Source: CAVPEW01 sp050247895
GTDB lineage: Bacteria > Actinomycetota > Acidimicrobiia > Acidimicrobiales > VFJN01
Direction: 5' to 3'
Assembly (NCBI GenBank): GCA_050247895.1
Contig: JBFWTJ010000002.1
Coordinates: 1-37,773 of the forward strand
Length of the DNA: 37,773 nucleotides
Within the stretch, counting starts at the first letter, position 1. Every line of letters begins with the position of its first letter. The notes beneath the pieces are model-generated. The model ran no database searches. It saw only the letters and a list, made by a program, of their open reading frames with translations, and was not told where the DNA came from. This document shows, in pieces, positions 10,480 to 18,617 of this stretch. Position numbers and translations under genes: made by a program.

Positions 10480-10809
10480 TCAGCGCTTCGGGCCCACCCT
10501 GAGCTCGATCGAGCGGACCCTGCCCTCGCCGAGCAGCTCCCCCAGCCGCTCGAGGAGCTGGGGCTCCAGGAACCGGACGTGGGTGGCCACGGCCGGCTCG
10601 TCCACCCCCAGGACCAGCGTGCCCCCCTGCAGGCGCAGCGGTCGCGTCCGGGCCGCCATCGACTCGCCCACCACCTCGGCCCAGCGCTCGAAGACCTGGG
10701 AGACCCCCCGGGTCTCGGGCGCGCCCAGGCCCCGCAGGACCCGGTCGACGCCCTCCCGCAGGGGCCGGGGTCCGGGACCGTCGCCCGGCAGGGGCCGGAT
10801 GCGCGCCAT
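10480..10809 (-). CDS. dciA: DciA family protein (DUF721), replicative helicase operator
   Basis: 109 residues from ATG at 10809. The DUF721 core is seen in VSQVFERWAEVVGESMAARTRPLRL, followed by GGTLVLGVDEPAVATHVRFL. DciA is the ancestral helper that loads or activates the DnaB helicase in bacteria lacking DnaC or DnaI, and lies between recF and gyrB in actinobacteria, as here. The start overlaps the recF stop as TGATG, showing translational coupling. Length is short but normal for the actinobacterial form's conserved core; the N-terminal extension found in some relatives is almost absent. Confidence 0.88.
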   Translation of the reverse strand: MARIRPLPGDGPGPRPLREGVDRVLRGLGAPETRGVSQVFERWAEVVGESMAARTRPLRLQGGTLVLGVDEPAVATHVRFLEPQLLERLGELLGEGRVRSIELRVGPKR

Positions 10810-11894
10810 CAGGAGGAGGCTACGTCGATCGTCCCGCCGGCCACCCGCAGGATCCGCTCGGGCCGGGCCCGCGGCGGCAGCCCGCCGGCGCTGGTCAGCA
10901 GGGCCTGCCCGGGCGGGAGGTTGGCCAGCAGGGCGTCGGCCCGATCGGGGTCGAGCTCGGAGAACACGTCGTCGAGCAGCAGCACGGGCGAGGTGCCCGT
11001 CCGCTCGGTCACCAGCTGGTGGGACGCCAGCCGCAGGGCCAGCGACAGCGAGCGCTGCTCGCCCTGGGAGGCGTGCGTGCGAGCCGGCATGCCGGCGATG
11101 CGCAGCTCGACCTCGTCCCGGTGGGGCCCCACGGTGGACACGCCCCGGCGCAGGTCGTCGCCCCTGGCCGCGGCGAGGGCCTCGGCCAGCCCCGTCGCCT
11201 CGTAGGCGCTCAGGTAGGTCGCGGTGACCTCCCCGGGCCGGCCGGCCACCGCGTCGTAGGTGCCGTCCACGAGCGGGCCGAGCCGCTCCAGGACCTCGCG
11301 CCGGGCCCCGGCCAGCTCGTCGCCGGCCTGGGCCAGCTTGGCGTCCCACACCTCCAGCGTGGTCACCACGTCGTCGGTGGCCCGGCCGCCCGCCTGCTTG
11401 AGCAGGGCGTTGCGCTGGCGCAGCACCCGCTCCACCTCGCCCTGGAGGGCGTCGTTGCGGGGGTGCAGCGCCACCAGCACGCCGTCGAGGTAGCCGCGCC
11501 GCAGCGCCGGCCCGCCCTTGACCAGCTCGAGGTCGTCGGGCGAGAAGACCGTCACCCGCAGCACGCCCAGCAGGTCCTTGGCCCGCTTGAGGGGCTGGCG
11601 GTTGACCAGGACCCGGTTGCGGCCCGCGGTCACGATCTGGGCCTCGACCAGCACGGCCCGCTGCTCGACGTGGCCCTCGGCCCGGACCACGGCGTGGGGC
11701 GTGCCGGCGCGGACCAGCGCCTCGTTGGGCGCGCCCCGGAACGACGCGGTCGACGCGAGCCAGGCCACGGCCTCGAGCAGGTTCGTCTTGCCCTGCCCGT
11801 TGTCGCCCAGGACCGCGGTCAGGCCGGGCGCGAGCGAGACCTCGGCCTGCTCGTAGGACCGGAAGTCGCGGAGCCAGAGGCGCTCGAGCCTCAT
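10809..11894 (-). CDS. recF: DNA replication/repair protein RecF
   Basis: 361 residues. RecF is an SMC-like ATPase that binds gapped DNA and helps RecOR load RecA. Walker A is GDNGQGKTN near residue 32. The ABC signature region is ASQGEQRSLSLALRLA near residue 275, and Walker B is LLLDDVFSELD near residue 310. The N terminus MRLERLWLRDFRSY is the classic RecF start. The gene follows dnaN by 25 bases and overlaps dciA at its 3' end, so it belongs to the dnaN-recF-dciA transcript. Confidence 0.98.
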   Translation of the reverse strand: MRLERLWLRDFRSYEQAEVSLAPGLTAVLGDNGQGKTNLLEAVAWLASTASFRGAPNEALVRAGTPHAVVRAEGHVEQRAVLVEAQIVTAGRNRVLVNRQPLKRAKDLLGVLRVTVFSPDDLELVKGGPALRRGYLDGVLVALHPRNDALQGEVERVLRQRNALLKQAGGRATDDVVTTLEVWDAKLAQAGDELAGARREVLERLGPLVDGTYDAVAGRPGEVTATYLSAYEATGLAEALAAARGDDLRRGVSTVGPHRDEVELRIAGMPARTHASQGEQRSLSLALRLASHQLVTERTGTSPVLLLDDVFSELDPDRADALLANLPPGQALLTSAGGLPPRARPERILRVAGGTIDVASS

Positions 11895-11919
11895 CGGGCG
11901 CGGCCCGGCCGGGACCGGC

Positions 11920-13017
11920 TCAGGACACCCGGACGGGCATCAGCAGGTAGAGGAACTCCGGGTGCTCGGGGCTGCGGACGAGGGCCGGCTTGAGCGCGTC
12001 CACGGTCTCGAGGGTCACCTCGTCGCCCGGGGCGACCTCGATGCCCTGGAGCAGGTAGTCGGGGTTGAAGGCCACCGTGAGCTCGGTGCCCTCGTACTTC
12101 GCGTCGAGCGTCTCGTGGGCCTGGCCGACGTCCTGGGTGACCGCGATCAGCTCCAGGCTCCCGGCCGACATGGCCAGGCGCACCGGCGTCGCCTCCCGGG
12201 CCAGGAGCTTGACCCGTCGCACCGCCTCGAGCAGCGCCTCGCGGCCCACGGTGAGCCGGTTGGGGTGCGACTGGGGGATCAGGCCCCGGTAGTTCGGGAA
12301 CTCGCCCTCGATCAGCACGGTCGTGAGCCGGGTCGAGCCGAGCTCGAACGCCGCGTCGCGCTCGCCCAGGCGGACGGTGAGGGAGCCGTCGGTGCCCCCC
12401 AGCAGCCGGGAGAGCTCGCCCAGGGCCCGCGACGGGACGAGCACGTGCTGGCCCTCGGCGAGCACGGAGGTGCCGGGCAGGTCGCGCACCGCGAGGCGGA
12501 AGCTGTCGGTCGCCACCAGGCGGAGGCCCTCGGGCTCGGCGGCGACCAGCACGCCGGTGAGGATGGGCCGGGCGTCGTCACGCGACGCGGCCGGCACGAC
12601 CTGGGCCAGCGCGGCGGCCAGCTCCGTGCTGGCCAGCGACACCGGCTCGCCGGTCGGCTCGGCGACGCGGGGGAACTCGTCGGCGGGCAGCACCCGGAGG
12701 CTGAACTCCGAGCGGCCGGCCGAGATGCGGGCCTCGTCGTCGTCGACCGCGACGTCGACCGCGCCCGGGGGCAGGGCCCGCACGATCTCCGACGCCAGCC
12801 GGGCCGGCAGCACCGCGACCCCGTCCTGCTCGCCGGCGACCTCGGCGCCCACCGAGATCGTCAGCTCGAGGTCGGTGCCGGTCAGCCGGAGCTGCGAGCC
12901 GGTGAGCTCCGCCCGCACGCCGGACAGGACCGGGAGCGAACCGCCCCGGGCCATCGTGGCGCGCCCGGCGCTGCCCAGGGCCTCGACGAGGACATCGCGC
13001 TCGCATCGGAACTTCAC
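11920..13017 (-). CDS. dnaN: DNA polymerase III beta sliding clamp
   Basis: 365 residues from GTG at 13017. The clamp encircles DNA as a dimer and tethers polymerase III and many other partners. The three-domain architecture is evident, beginning MKFRCERDVLVEALGSAGRA. The C-terminal peptide-binding region ends in EFLYLLMPVRVS, the typical actinobacterial clamp end. Ribosome-binding sequence before the GTG is weak (AGCAGG). It lies between recF and dnaA; the 247-base gap to dnaA carries oriC-like sequence. Confidence 0.98.
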   Translation of the reverse strand: MKFRCERDVLVEALGSAGRATMARGGSLPVLSGVRAELTGSQLRLTGTDLELTISVGAEVAGEQDGVAVLPARLASEIVRALPPGAVDVAVDDDEARISAGRSEFSLRVLPADEFPRVAEPTGEPVSLASTELAAALAQVVPAASRDDARPILTGVLVAAEPEGLRLVATDSFRLAVRDLPGTSVLAEGQHVLVPSRALGELSRLLGGTDGSLTVRLGERDAAFELGSTRLTTVLIEGEFPNYRGLIPQSHPNRLTVGREALLEAVRRVKLLAREATPVRLAMSAGSLELIAVTQDVGQAHETLDAKYEGTELTVAFNPDYLLQGIEVAPGDEVTLETVDALKPALVRSPEHPEFLYLLMPVRVS

Positions 13018-13264
13018 CGGCCTGCTCGCTTTCTACCTAGATCCTTTGAATTCTCGAAGGGAAGTGGTGGTAGGGGCTGTGGATTGTGGACGGATCCGCA
13101 TCGGGCCAGGTCAGCACCGTCGCGGCGATCCACGCCACGTCCCCAGGCTCCCACAGGGTCGCGCCGGTCGCGGGGTTCGCGGCCCGGTGCGGGCCAGGTT
13201 GCCCACAGGGGGCCGACAGGCCGTCCCCGTGAGATCCGGGCCGGTCCACAGGCGTTGTGGAACA
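13018..13264. other. Putative oriC segment in the dnaA-dnaN gap
   Basis: This gap has the position of oriC in many actinobacteria. It holds several DnaA-box-like 9-mers, all degenerate: TGTGGATTG (13078-13086), TGTGGACGG (13085-13093), TTGCCCACA (13199-13207), CGGTCCACA (13242-13250) and TGTGGAACA (13256-13264). Near dnaN, bases 13029-13060 are clearly AT-richer than the surroundings (around TTTCTACCTAGATCC and TTTGAATTC) and could be the unwinding element. No coding frame is convincing. Whether this, the dnaA upstream region, or both form the functional origin cannot be decided by eye. Confidence 0.6.
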
Positions 13265-14638
13265 TCACGCCGACCTGATCGTCTGGACCAGCTCGGTGAC
13301 CTGGTCGTAGATGGCGCGCTGGGTCCGCATCTGGGTCGAGATCTTCTCCACGGCGTGGATGACCGTCGTGTGGTCGCGCCCGCCGAACTCCCGGGCGATG
13401 GCCGGGTAGCTGAGGTCGGTGAGCTCCCGGAAGACGTACATGGCGATCTGCCGGGCCGTGACCAGGGGTCGCTGGCGCTTCTTGCCCATGATCTCGTCGA
13501 TCTCGAAGCCGAACATCTCGGCCGTGGCGGCGAGGATGACCTTGGGGGTGATCGGCCGGGGCTGGCGGTCGGTCAGCAGGTCGGACAGGACCCGGGCCGC
13601 GGTGTCGTCGGTCAGCTTCTCGTCGGTGAGGTTGGCGAACGCCGCCACCCGGATGAGCGCGCCCTCCAGCACCCGGATGTTGTCGGTGATGTTGGCCGCG
13701 ATGTACTCGAGGACCTCGGGCGGGATGCTGGTGGTCTCCCGCTCGGCCTTGTTGCGCAGGATGGCGAGGCGGGTCTCGAGGTCGGGTGGTTGGATGTCGG
13801 TGATCAGGCCCATCTTGAACCGGCTGCGGAGCCTGTCCTCCAGGGTCCCGATGGCGTCGGGCGGGCGGTCCGAGGAGAGCACGATCTGGCGGTTCGCCTG
13901 GTGGAGGTGGTTGAAGGTGTGGAAGAACTCCTCCTGGGTCTCCTTCTTCCCCTCGATGAACTGGATGTCGTCGACCAGCAGCACGTCGATGTCCCGGTAG
14001 CGGCGCTTGAAGGCGTCGTTGGTCTGGGTGCGGACGGCGTCGATGAACTCGTTCAGGAACGTCTCGGATGTGACGTACCGGACGCGGTACGTCGGGTAGT
14101 TCTCCCGGACGTAGTGGCTGATGGCCTGGAGCAGGTGCGTCTTGCCCAGGCCGGCGTCGCCGTAGACGAACAGCGGGTTGTACTTGCGGGCCGGCGTCTC
14201 GGCCACGGCCAGGGCGGCGGCGTGGGCGAAGCGGTTCGAGGCGCCGATGACGAAGGTGTCGAAGGTGTAGCGGGGAGCCCCGTCCAACCCGCCGTCGGCG
14301 CTGCCCGGCGCGGGTTCGGCACCGTTGGCGCTGGGTGCGGCGGGTTCGGCCGCCGTGGTGTTGGGGCTGTCCCAGGCCGGTTGGGCGTCGGCGACGTTGA
14401 TCTCCAGGACCAGCTCCAGGTCACCGGCCCCGATCTCCTCCAGGGCGTCGCGGACCAGGGAGAGGTACCGCCCCTCGATCCGCTCCTTGGCCAGGAACGA
14501 CGGGACCGACAGCGTGAGCGAGTCCTCGGTCAGCGCCACCGGGACCGCCGACTCGAACGAGGTGAGCCACACCGGCTCGGAGACCTGCGCCCGGAGCAGC
14601 CCGGCGCACTCGTCCCACAGCCGTTGCGCGTCGCTCAC
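13265..14638 (-). CDS. dnaA: Chromosomal replication initiator DnaA
   Basis: 457 residues from GTG at 14638, which has GGAGG 12 bases upstream. An ATG at 14665 would add nine residues (MDQRRRRPT) but has no ribosome-binding site. DnaA binds DnaA boxes and melts oriC in its ATP form. Domain I begins SDAQRLWDECAGLL. Domain II is a short Pro/Ala/Gly linker. The AAA+ domain III has Walker A GDAGLGKTH at about 160-168, Walker B LLVDDIQF and the sensor region. Domain IV carries the DnaA signature AREFGGRDHTTVIHA. The gene is transcribed away from rpmH and towards dnaN. DnaA-box-like sites over its 5' end suggest autoregulation. Confidence 0.98.
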   Translation of the reverse strand: MSDAQRLWDECAGLLRAQVSEPVWLTSFESAVPVALTEDSLTLSVPSFLAKERIEGRYLSLVRDALEEIGAGDLELVLEINVADAQPAWDSPNTTAAEPAAPSANGAEPAPGSADGGLDGAPRYTFDTFVIGASNRFAHAAALAVAETPARKYNPLFVYGDAGLGKTHLLQAISHYVRENYPTYRVRYVTSETFLNEFIDAVRTQTNDAFKRRYRDIDVLLVDDIQFIEGKKETQEEFFHTFNHLHQANRQIVLSSDRPPDAIGTLEDRLRSRFKMGLITDIQPPDLETRLAILRNKAERETTSIPPEVLEYIAANITDNIRVLEGALIRVAAFANLTDEKLTDDTAARVLSDLLTDRQPRPITPKVILAATAEMFGFEIDEIMGKKRQRPLVTARQIAMYVFRELTDLSYPAIAREFGGRDHTTVIHAVEKISTQMRTQRAIYDQVTELVQTIRSA

Positions 14639-14666
14639 AGTCGGCCGTCGCCTCCGCTGATCCATG

Positions 14667-14698
14667 GCGTCCACAAGGACGTCCACACCTGTGGAAAA
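14667..14698. promoter_or_regulatory. dnaA: DnaA-box-like cluster at the dnaA 5' end
   Basis: Three 9-mers lie within 32 bases: GCGTCCACA (14667-14675), ACGTCCACA (14679-14687) and, on the other strand, TTTTCCACA (14690-14698). The last fits TTNTNCACA. The first two are 12 bases apart in the same direction. They sit at and just upstream of the dnaA start, where they could repress dnaA or form part of the origin. Confidence 0.5.
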
Positions 14699-14934
14699 GA
14701 GAAAAGTGGTGGGCGGCTCGACAGGCGCTCACCACGGGTACCGGGGTCGCCGCCAACGCTTCGGGTGATCGACAGCGAGCCGCTCCCCACGCCGACGGTC
14801 GGAGCACCGTAGCACCCGGATTCCCCCGCTCTGCAAGGGTCGGGACGGGCCAGGTGGCGTTTCCCCACGTCAGGCGGCATGGGAGATCCACCACCGGAGT
14901 CACGTGGCCTGCTACGAGCGGTGGCCGGCCCGGG
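14699..14934. other. dnaA-rpmH divergent intergenic region, dnaA side
   Basis: No gene is seen. On the minus strand, TACGGT at 14806-14811 is a possible -10 for dnaA, with a weak TTGCAG -35 at 14831-14836 (19 bases apart). The rest shows no repeat or clear fold. Together with the rpmH leader it makes a 466-base gene-free stretch. Confidence 0.4.
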
Positions 14935-14964
14935 TTGCCCCGACCAGCCCGTCACATCTAGCGT
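14935..14964 (+). promoter_or_regulatory. Promoter of the rpmH-rnpA operon
   Basis: TTGCCC at 14935-14940 and TAGCGT at 14959-14964 are separated by 18 bases. This is a good match to housekeeping sigma factor promoters of actinobacteria (TTG-rich -35 and TANNNT -10). Transcription would start near 14971 and give a leader of about 160 bases before rpmH. Confidence 0.55.
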
Positions 14965-15067
14965 TTCCGGGCACCCGACGTGCGGGACACCGTCGCGTCG
15001 TGAGCTCGAAGCAGTGATCTGTCGACACCCCGCTCGACCCGCCTCGTGAGGTCGGGACGTCGCCGGT

Positions 15068-15090
15068 CGGCCAACCCCCTCGGTTGGCCG
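15068..15090 (+). promoter_or_regulatory. Hairpin in the rpmH leader
   Basis: A perfect 9-base-pair inverted repeat, CGGCCAACC and GGTTGGCCG, with a five-base loop CCCTC. It ends 41 bases before the rpmH GTG. It has no T-run after it, so it is more likely a leader structure (stability or attenuation) than a simple terminator. Confidence 0.55.
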
Positions 15091-15131
15091 GGAGCAGCCC
15101 CGGCGGGATCGGCCAGCAGGAGGCCCGAGAA

Positions 15132-15266
15132 GTGAAGCGCACGTTCCAGCCCAACAACCGCCGCAGGGCCTCGCGCCACGGCTTCCGCCACCGCATGGCC
15201 GACCGCGCCGGTCGGGCCATCCTGCGGGCGCGCCGGCTCAAGGGCCGCAAGCGCCTGTCGGCGTGA
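15132..15266 (+). CDS. rpmH: 50S ribosomal protein L34
   Basis: 44 residues from GTG at 15132, with AGGAGG 8 bases upstream. The sequence [19 protein letters not shown] followed by the basic [10 protein letters not shown] end is diagnostic of bacterial L34, a small basic protein of the large ribosomal subunit. It is the first gene of the rpmH-rnpA-yidD-yidC-khpB-rsmG series, divergent from dnaA as in most bacteria. Confidence 0.98.
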   Translation: MKRTFQPNNRRRASRHGFRHRMADRAGRAILRARRLKGRKRLSA

Positions 15267-15310
15267 CCTCGCCGCCGGAGGCACGAGACGGCCGGTCGTA
15301 GCGGCACGCC

Positions 15311-15712
15311 ATGGTCGACGGGTCAGCGCTGTTGATGGCTGCCCCCGAGGTCTCCCCCGGCCCGGGTGCCGCCGTGTGGCGCGTCCGGGACCGGGCGTCG
15401 CTGGCCGCCCTGCGTCGCACCGGCGCGCGGGCCCGGCGCGGTCCGCTTGCCGTCAGCTGGATCCCGGCCCCGGCCGACGTGCCACCCCGGGTGGCCTTCG
15501 CGATCCCGCGGCGGTCCGGTGGGGCCGTGGTCCGCAACCGCATCCGCCGGCGCCTGCGCGCCGCCTGCGCGGCGCTGCGTCGCGACGGCCGGCTCGCAGC
15601 GGGGACCTACCTGCTGGTCGGCGAGGGCGAGCTGGCCCGGCTGCCCTGGGTCGAGCTGGTCGAGCTGGTCGAGCGCACGACGCGGGCCGCCATCGCCCGG
15701 GGGACCCCGTGA
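15311..15712 (+). CDS. rnpA: Ribonuclease P protein component
   Basis: 133 residues from ATG at 15311; an in-frame ATG at 15335 is a possible later start. RnpA binds the RNase P RNA and the 5' leader of precursor tRNAs. The family's RNR motif is present as [15 protein letters not shown], after the central strand [11 protein letters not shown]. The early [15 protein letters not shown] is the usual N-terminal helix region. Its TGA overlaps the GTG of yidD (GTGA). Confidence 0.95.
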   Translation: MVDGSALLMAAPEVSPGPGAAVWRVRDRASLAALRRTGARARRGPLAVSWIPAPADVPPRVAFAIPRRSGGAVVRNRIRRRLRAACAALRRDGRLAAGTYLLVGEGELARLPWVELVELVERTTRAAIARGTP

Positions 15713-15963
15713 CGCCGCCGGCACGGCTGCTGCACCTCGGCGTCAGGGGCTACCGGGCCGCCACCCGGGGACGCCCCTCGCCCTGCCGCTTCGACCCGTC
15801 GTGCTCCACCTACGCCCTGGAGGCGCTCGAGGTGCACGGTGCCCTGCGCGGTTCGTGGCTGACCATCCGGCGGCTGGGCCGCTGCCACCCGTGGGGGGGC
15901 TCGGGGTGGGACCCCGTGCCTGCCGGCCCCCACCCCACGGCGAACGATCGAAAGGCGAACTGA
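15709..15963 (+). CDS. yidD: Membrane protein insertion efficiency factor YidD
   Basis: 84 residues from the GTG that overlaps the rnpA stop. The YidD (DUF37) core is complete: [17 protein letters not shown], then [20 protein letters not shown] and GGSGWDPVP, with the three conserved cysteines. YidD is a small membrane-associated protein that helps insertion of proteins via YidC. Its TGA overlaps the yidC ATG (TGATG). The position between rnpA and yidC is the canonical one. Confidence 0.95.
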   Translation: MTPPARLLHLGVRGYRAATRGRPSPCRFDPSCSTYALEALEVHGALRGSWLTIRRLGRCHPWGGSGWDPVPAGPHPTANDRKAN

Positions 15964-16973
15964 TGTTCGATTGGCTCTTCGAGGCCATCGCCAAGACCCT
16001 GAGCTTCTTCTACGAGCTCATCCCCAACTACGCGATCGCCATCGCGCTCCTGACCGTGACGATCATGATCGTCACCACGCCGTTCACCCTCAAGGGGACC
16101 CGGAGCATGATCCAGCTCCAGATCCTCCAGCCCGAGATGCGGCGCCTCCAGGTCAAGTACAAGGACGACCGGGCCAAGCTCAACGAAGAGCTGATGGCCT
16201 TCTACAAGGAGAACAACCTCAACCCCCTGGGCGGTTGCCTCCCCATGCTGCTCCAGGCCCCCATCTTCCTGGTGCTCTACCGGGTCATCAGCGGGCTGAC
16301 GAACCGGGTCGACGGGGTCTTCGAGCCCAGGTACCTCGACGACGGCAGCGCCCTGAACGTGGCCCTGAGCGGGGCCCGGGAGATGATGTCCTTCGGCGTC
16401 GACCTTGCCGAGAGCGCCGGGGACTCCCTGGCCGACGGCTTCGTGCACGGCCTCCCCCACCTGGTGCTGGTGGCCATCGTGGCCGTCACGTCCTACTTCC
16501 AGCAGCGCCAGATCCAGTCCCGCAACCCCAACGCCGAGATCCCGCCCCAGCAGAAGATGCTGATGCGGATCTTCCCGGCGATGTTCGTCTTCATCTCGTT
16601 CTTCGCCCCGTCGGCGATCGTCGTGTACTTCGTGGTGTCGAACCTGTTCCGGATCGGCATCCAGGCCTACATCACGCGCAGCCTGTACCACGGGGAGAAC
16701 TCGCTCGGCGCCCGGGCCCAGGCCGCGGCGGCCGAGGCCCGCAAGATCAACAAGGACAGCGGTCAGCGCTCCGAGGTGCTGCCCCGGCTGTCCAAGGCCG
16801 ACCGGGAGGAGCGGGCCCGGGCCGCGGCCGAGCGCCGGGCGGCCAAGGACGTCGAGGGTGACGACGAGGACGACGACGCCAGGTCGAACGGGTCGGGAGG
16901 CGCTCCCCCACCGACACGGCGCACGTCGGGCGCGGCGCAGAACCGGTCCAAGAAGAAGAAGCGGCGGAGGTAG
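15963..16973 (+). CDS. yidC: Membrane protein insertase YidC
   Basis: 336 residues. YidC inserts membrane proteins alone or with SecYEG. The N terminus is short, without the large periplasmic domain of proteobacteria. A first helix (about residues 20-40) is followed by TPFTLKGTRSMIQLQ, which contains the groove arginine (TLKGTRSM). The cytoplasmic hairpin has KYKDDRAKLNEELMAFYKEN and NPLGGCLPMLLQAPIFLVLY. Further helices lie near residues 160-180 and 200-235. The C-terminal 100 residues are charged and end in KKKKRRR, likely a ribosome-binding tail. Confidence 0.97.
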   Translation: MFDWLFEAIAKTLSFFYELIPNYAIAIALLTVTIMIVTTPFTLKGTRSMIQLQILQPEMRRLQVKYKDDRAKLNEELMAFYKENNLNPLGGCLPMLLQAPIFLVLYRVISGLTNRVDGVFEPRYLDDGSALNVALSGAREMMSFGVDLAESAGDSLADGFVHGLPHLVLVAIVAVTSYFQQRQIQSRNPNAEIPPQQKMLMRIFPAMFVFISFFAPSAIVVYFVVSNLFRIGIQAYITRSLYHGENSLGARAQAAAAEARKINKDSGQRSEVLPRLSKADREERARAAAERRAAKDVEGDDEDDDARSNGSGGAPPPTRRTSGAAQNRSKKKKRRR

Positions 16974-16977
16974 CCCC

Positions 16978-17955
16978 GTGGAGTGGGTCGAGACCACGGC
17001 CAAGACGCTCGAGGAAGCCAAGGAGCTCGCCCTCGATCAGCTCGGCATCGACGACGACGACGCCGAGTTCGAGGTCGTCGAGGAGCCGCGCCCCGGCCTG
17101 TTCGGCCGGATGCGGGGCGAGGCCCGGGTCAGGGCGCGGGTGCGCCCGGTCCTGGCTCGACCCAAGGTCGAGCGACGCGACCGGCGCAAGGGGCGTGACG
17201 GCCGGGGCCGCGAGGGACGGTCGCACAAGAAGGACGACCGGCCCGGCGGCCGCCAGGAGGCGTCCCCCGGCGACGACACGGCGCCCGACAGCGCCGTCGA
17301 CACCGCCGACAACACGGTTGCGGAGACGCCGACCGCTGCCGACGAGGACCGTGGCCCGGACCGAGCCAGGACGTCCGAGCCCGTGGCGCGCGCCGGGCGC
17401 AAGGCCGCCCGCGCGCCCCGGGGCCGGGACCGCACCGGCGCCAGTCGCACCGCACACGAGGAAGAAGGATCGGAGGAGCCCGTGACCGAGCTCGAGCTAG
17501 CGGCGCAGGGGGAGGTCGTCCGGAACTTCCTGGGCGACCTCCTGGACGCCTTCGACGTGGATGGTGAGGTGACCCTGACCAACCCCGACGACCAGACGAT
17601 CGAGGCGGCGGTGACCGGGTCGGACCTGGGCCTGCTCATCGGGCCCAAGGGCCAGACGCTCCAGGCCGTCCAAGAGCTGTGCCGCAGCGTGGTCCAGCGC
17701 CAGCGGCCGGGCGAGAACCACGCCCGCCTGAGGGTGGACGTGGCCGGCTACCGGGAGCGGCGCCGTGAGGCCCTCGAGCGCTTCGCCCGGGACGTGGCGC
17801 AGCAGGTGAGGGACTCGGGCCAGCCCCGGGCCCTGGAGGCCATGCCGCCGCCGGATCGCAAGATCGTGCACGACGCCCTGAACGACGTGGAGGGCGTGGT
17901 GACCTCGTCGGAGGGCGAGGAGCCCCGCCGTCGGGTGGTGGTCTCCCCCGCGTGA
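16978..17955 (+). CDS. khpB: RNA-binding protein KhpB (Jag/SpoIIIJ-associated)
   Basis: 325 residues from GTG at 16978, with GGAGG upstream overlapping the yidC end. The Jag_N domain is at residues 1-50 (VEWVETTAKTLEEAKELAL ... PGLFG). A long charged, low-complexity linker occupies about 55-165. The KH domain has the GxxG loop in LLIGPKGQTLQAVQEL. The R3H domain covers the last 75 residues (YRERRREALERFA). KhpB binds many RNAs and affects cell division and envelope functions in Gram-positives. The linker is longer than in firmicutes, as is common in actinobacteria. Confidence 0.93.
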   Translation: MEWVETTAKTLEEAKELALDQLGIDDDDAEFEVVEEPRPGLFGRMRGEARVRARVRPVLARPKVERRDRRKGRDGRGREGRSHKKDDRPGGRQEASPGDDTAPDSAVDTADNTVAETPTAADEDRGPDRARTSEPVARAGRKAARAPRGRDRTGASRTAHEEEGSEEPVTELELAAQGEVVRNFLGDLLDAFDVDGEVTLTNPDDQTIEAAVTGSDLGLLIGPKGQTLQAVQELCRSVVQRQRPGENHARLRVDVAGYRERRREALERFARDVAQQVRDSGQPRALEAMPPPDRKIVHDALNDVEGVVTSSEGEEPRRRVVVSPA

Positions 17956-17980
17956 GGCAGGTGTCCGCAGGGATGCGCCG

Positions 17981-18583
17981 GTGAGCGGCGCATCCCTGCT
18001 CGAGGTGCTGGCGACCGGCCGCGAGCGGGGCTTCGTCGGTCCCACACCGTTCGAGGACCAGGTCGCCCACGCCGAGGGCTTCGTCGCCGCCCTCGAAGGC
18101 GTGGTCGGGAGGGTGGTCGACCTGGGCAGCGGTGGCGGCCTGCCCGGGCTCGTGGTTGCCGTGCGGCGACCCGACCTCGACGTGGTGCTGGTGGATGCCG
18201 TCGAGCGCCGCTGCACCTTCCTGGCCGAGGCGATCGAACGGCTGGGCCTGATCCGGGCGTCGACCTGGCACGGCCGGGCCGAGGACCTGGGCCGAGGTCC
18301 GCTCCGGGGTTCGGCCGGTGCGGTGACGGCACGGTCGTTCGGCCCACCGGCGGCCACCGCCGAGTGCGCTGCACCCCTCCTGCAGGTCGGTGGCGTGCTG
18401 GTGGTCAGCGAGCCGCCGGACGAGCGGGAGCGGTGGCCGGGCGAGGGCCTGGCCCTGCTCGGCCTCGAGCCCCGGTCGACGGTTGCCGAACCGTTCCACT
18501 ACCGGGTGCTCGTGCAGCGGGAGCTCTGCCCCGAGCGGTTCCCCCGGCGACCCGGTCTCCCCTTCCGCCGCCCGCTCTTCTGA
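17981..18583 (+). CDS. rsmG: 16S rRNA (guanine-527-N7)-methyltransferase RsmG
   Basis: 200 residues from GTG at 17981. The SAM-binding motif VVDLGSGGGLPGLVVAVRRP and the following acidic DVVLVDAVERRCTFL are characteristic of RsmG (GidB), which methylates G527 of 16S rRNA. FTARSF-like TARSFGPPAATAE is the later family motif. In this family, loss is linked to low-level streptomycin resistance. It is the last gene of the rpmH operon and converges on the sigma-partner gene; the 34-base gap between them holds a parS site. Confidence 0.95.
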   Translation: MSGASLLEVLATGRERGFVGPTPFEDQVAHAEGFVAALEGVVGRVVDLGSGGGLPGLVVAVRRPDLDVVLVDAVERRCTFLAEAIERLGLIRASTWHGRAEDLGRGPLRGSAGAVTARSFGPPAATAECAAPLLQVGGVLVVSEPPDERERWPGEGLALLGLEPRSTVAEPFHYRVLVQRELCPERFPRRPGLPFRRPLF

Positions 18584-18598
18584 TCCCCCGCTCGTCCT

Positions 18599-18612
18599 GT
18601 TCCACGTGGAAC
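18599..18612. other. parS: parS site 1 (ParB-binding palindrome)
   Basis: GTTCCACGTGGAAC, a perfect 14-base palindrome. It matches the ParB-recognised parS core (GTTTCACGTGAAAC) except for the symmetric T-to-C and A-to-G changes at one position of each half. It lies between the convergent stops of rsmG and the membrane gene. Confidence 0.85.
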
Positions 18613-18617
18613 GTCGG

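Noticed and set aside
16747..17457. 236-residue minus-strand frame opposite yidC and khpB
   Set aside because: Antisense to two well-supported genes, with low-complexity composition and no start signals.
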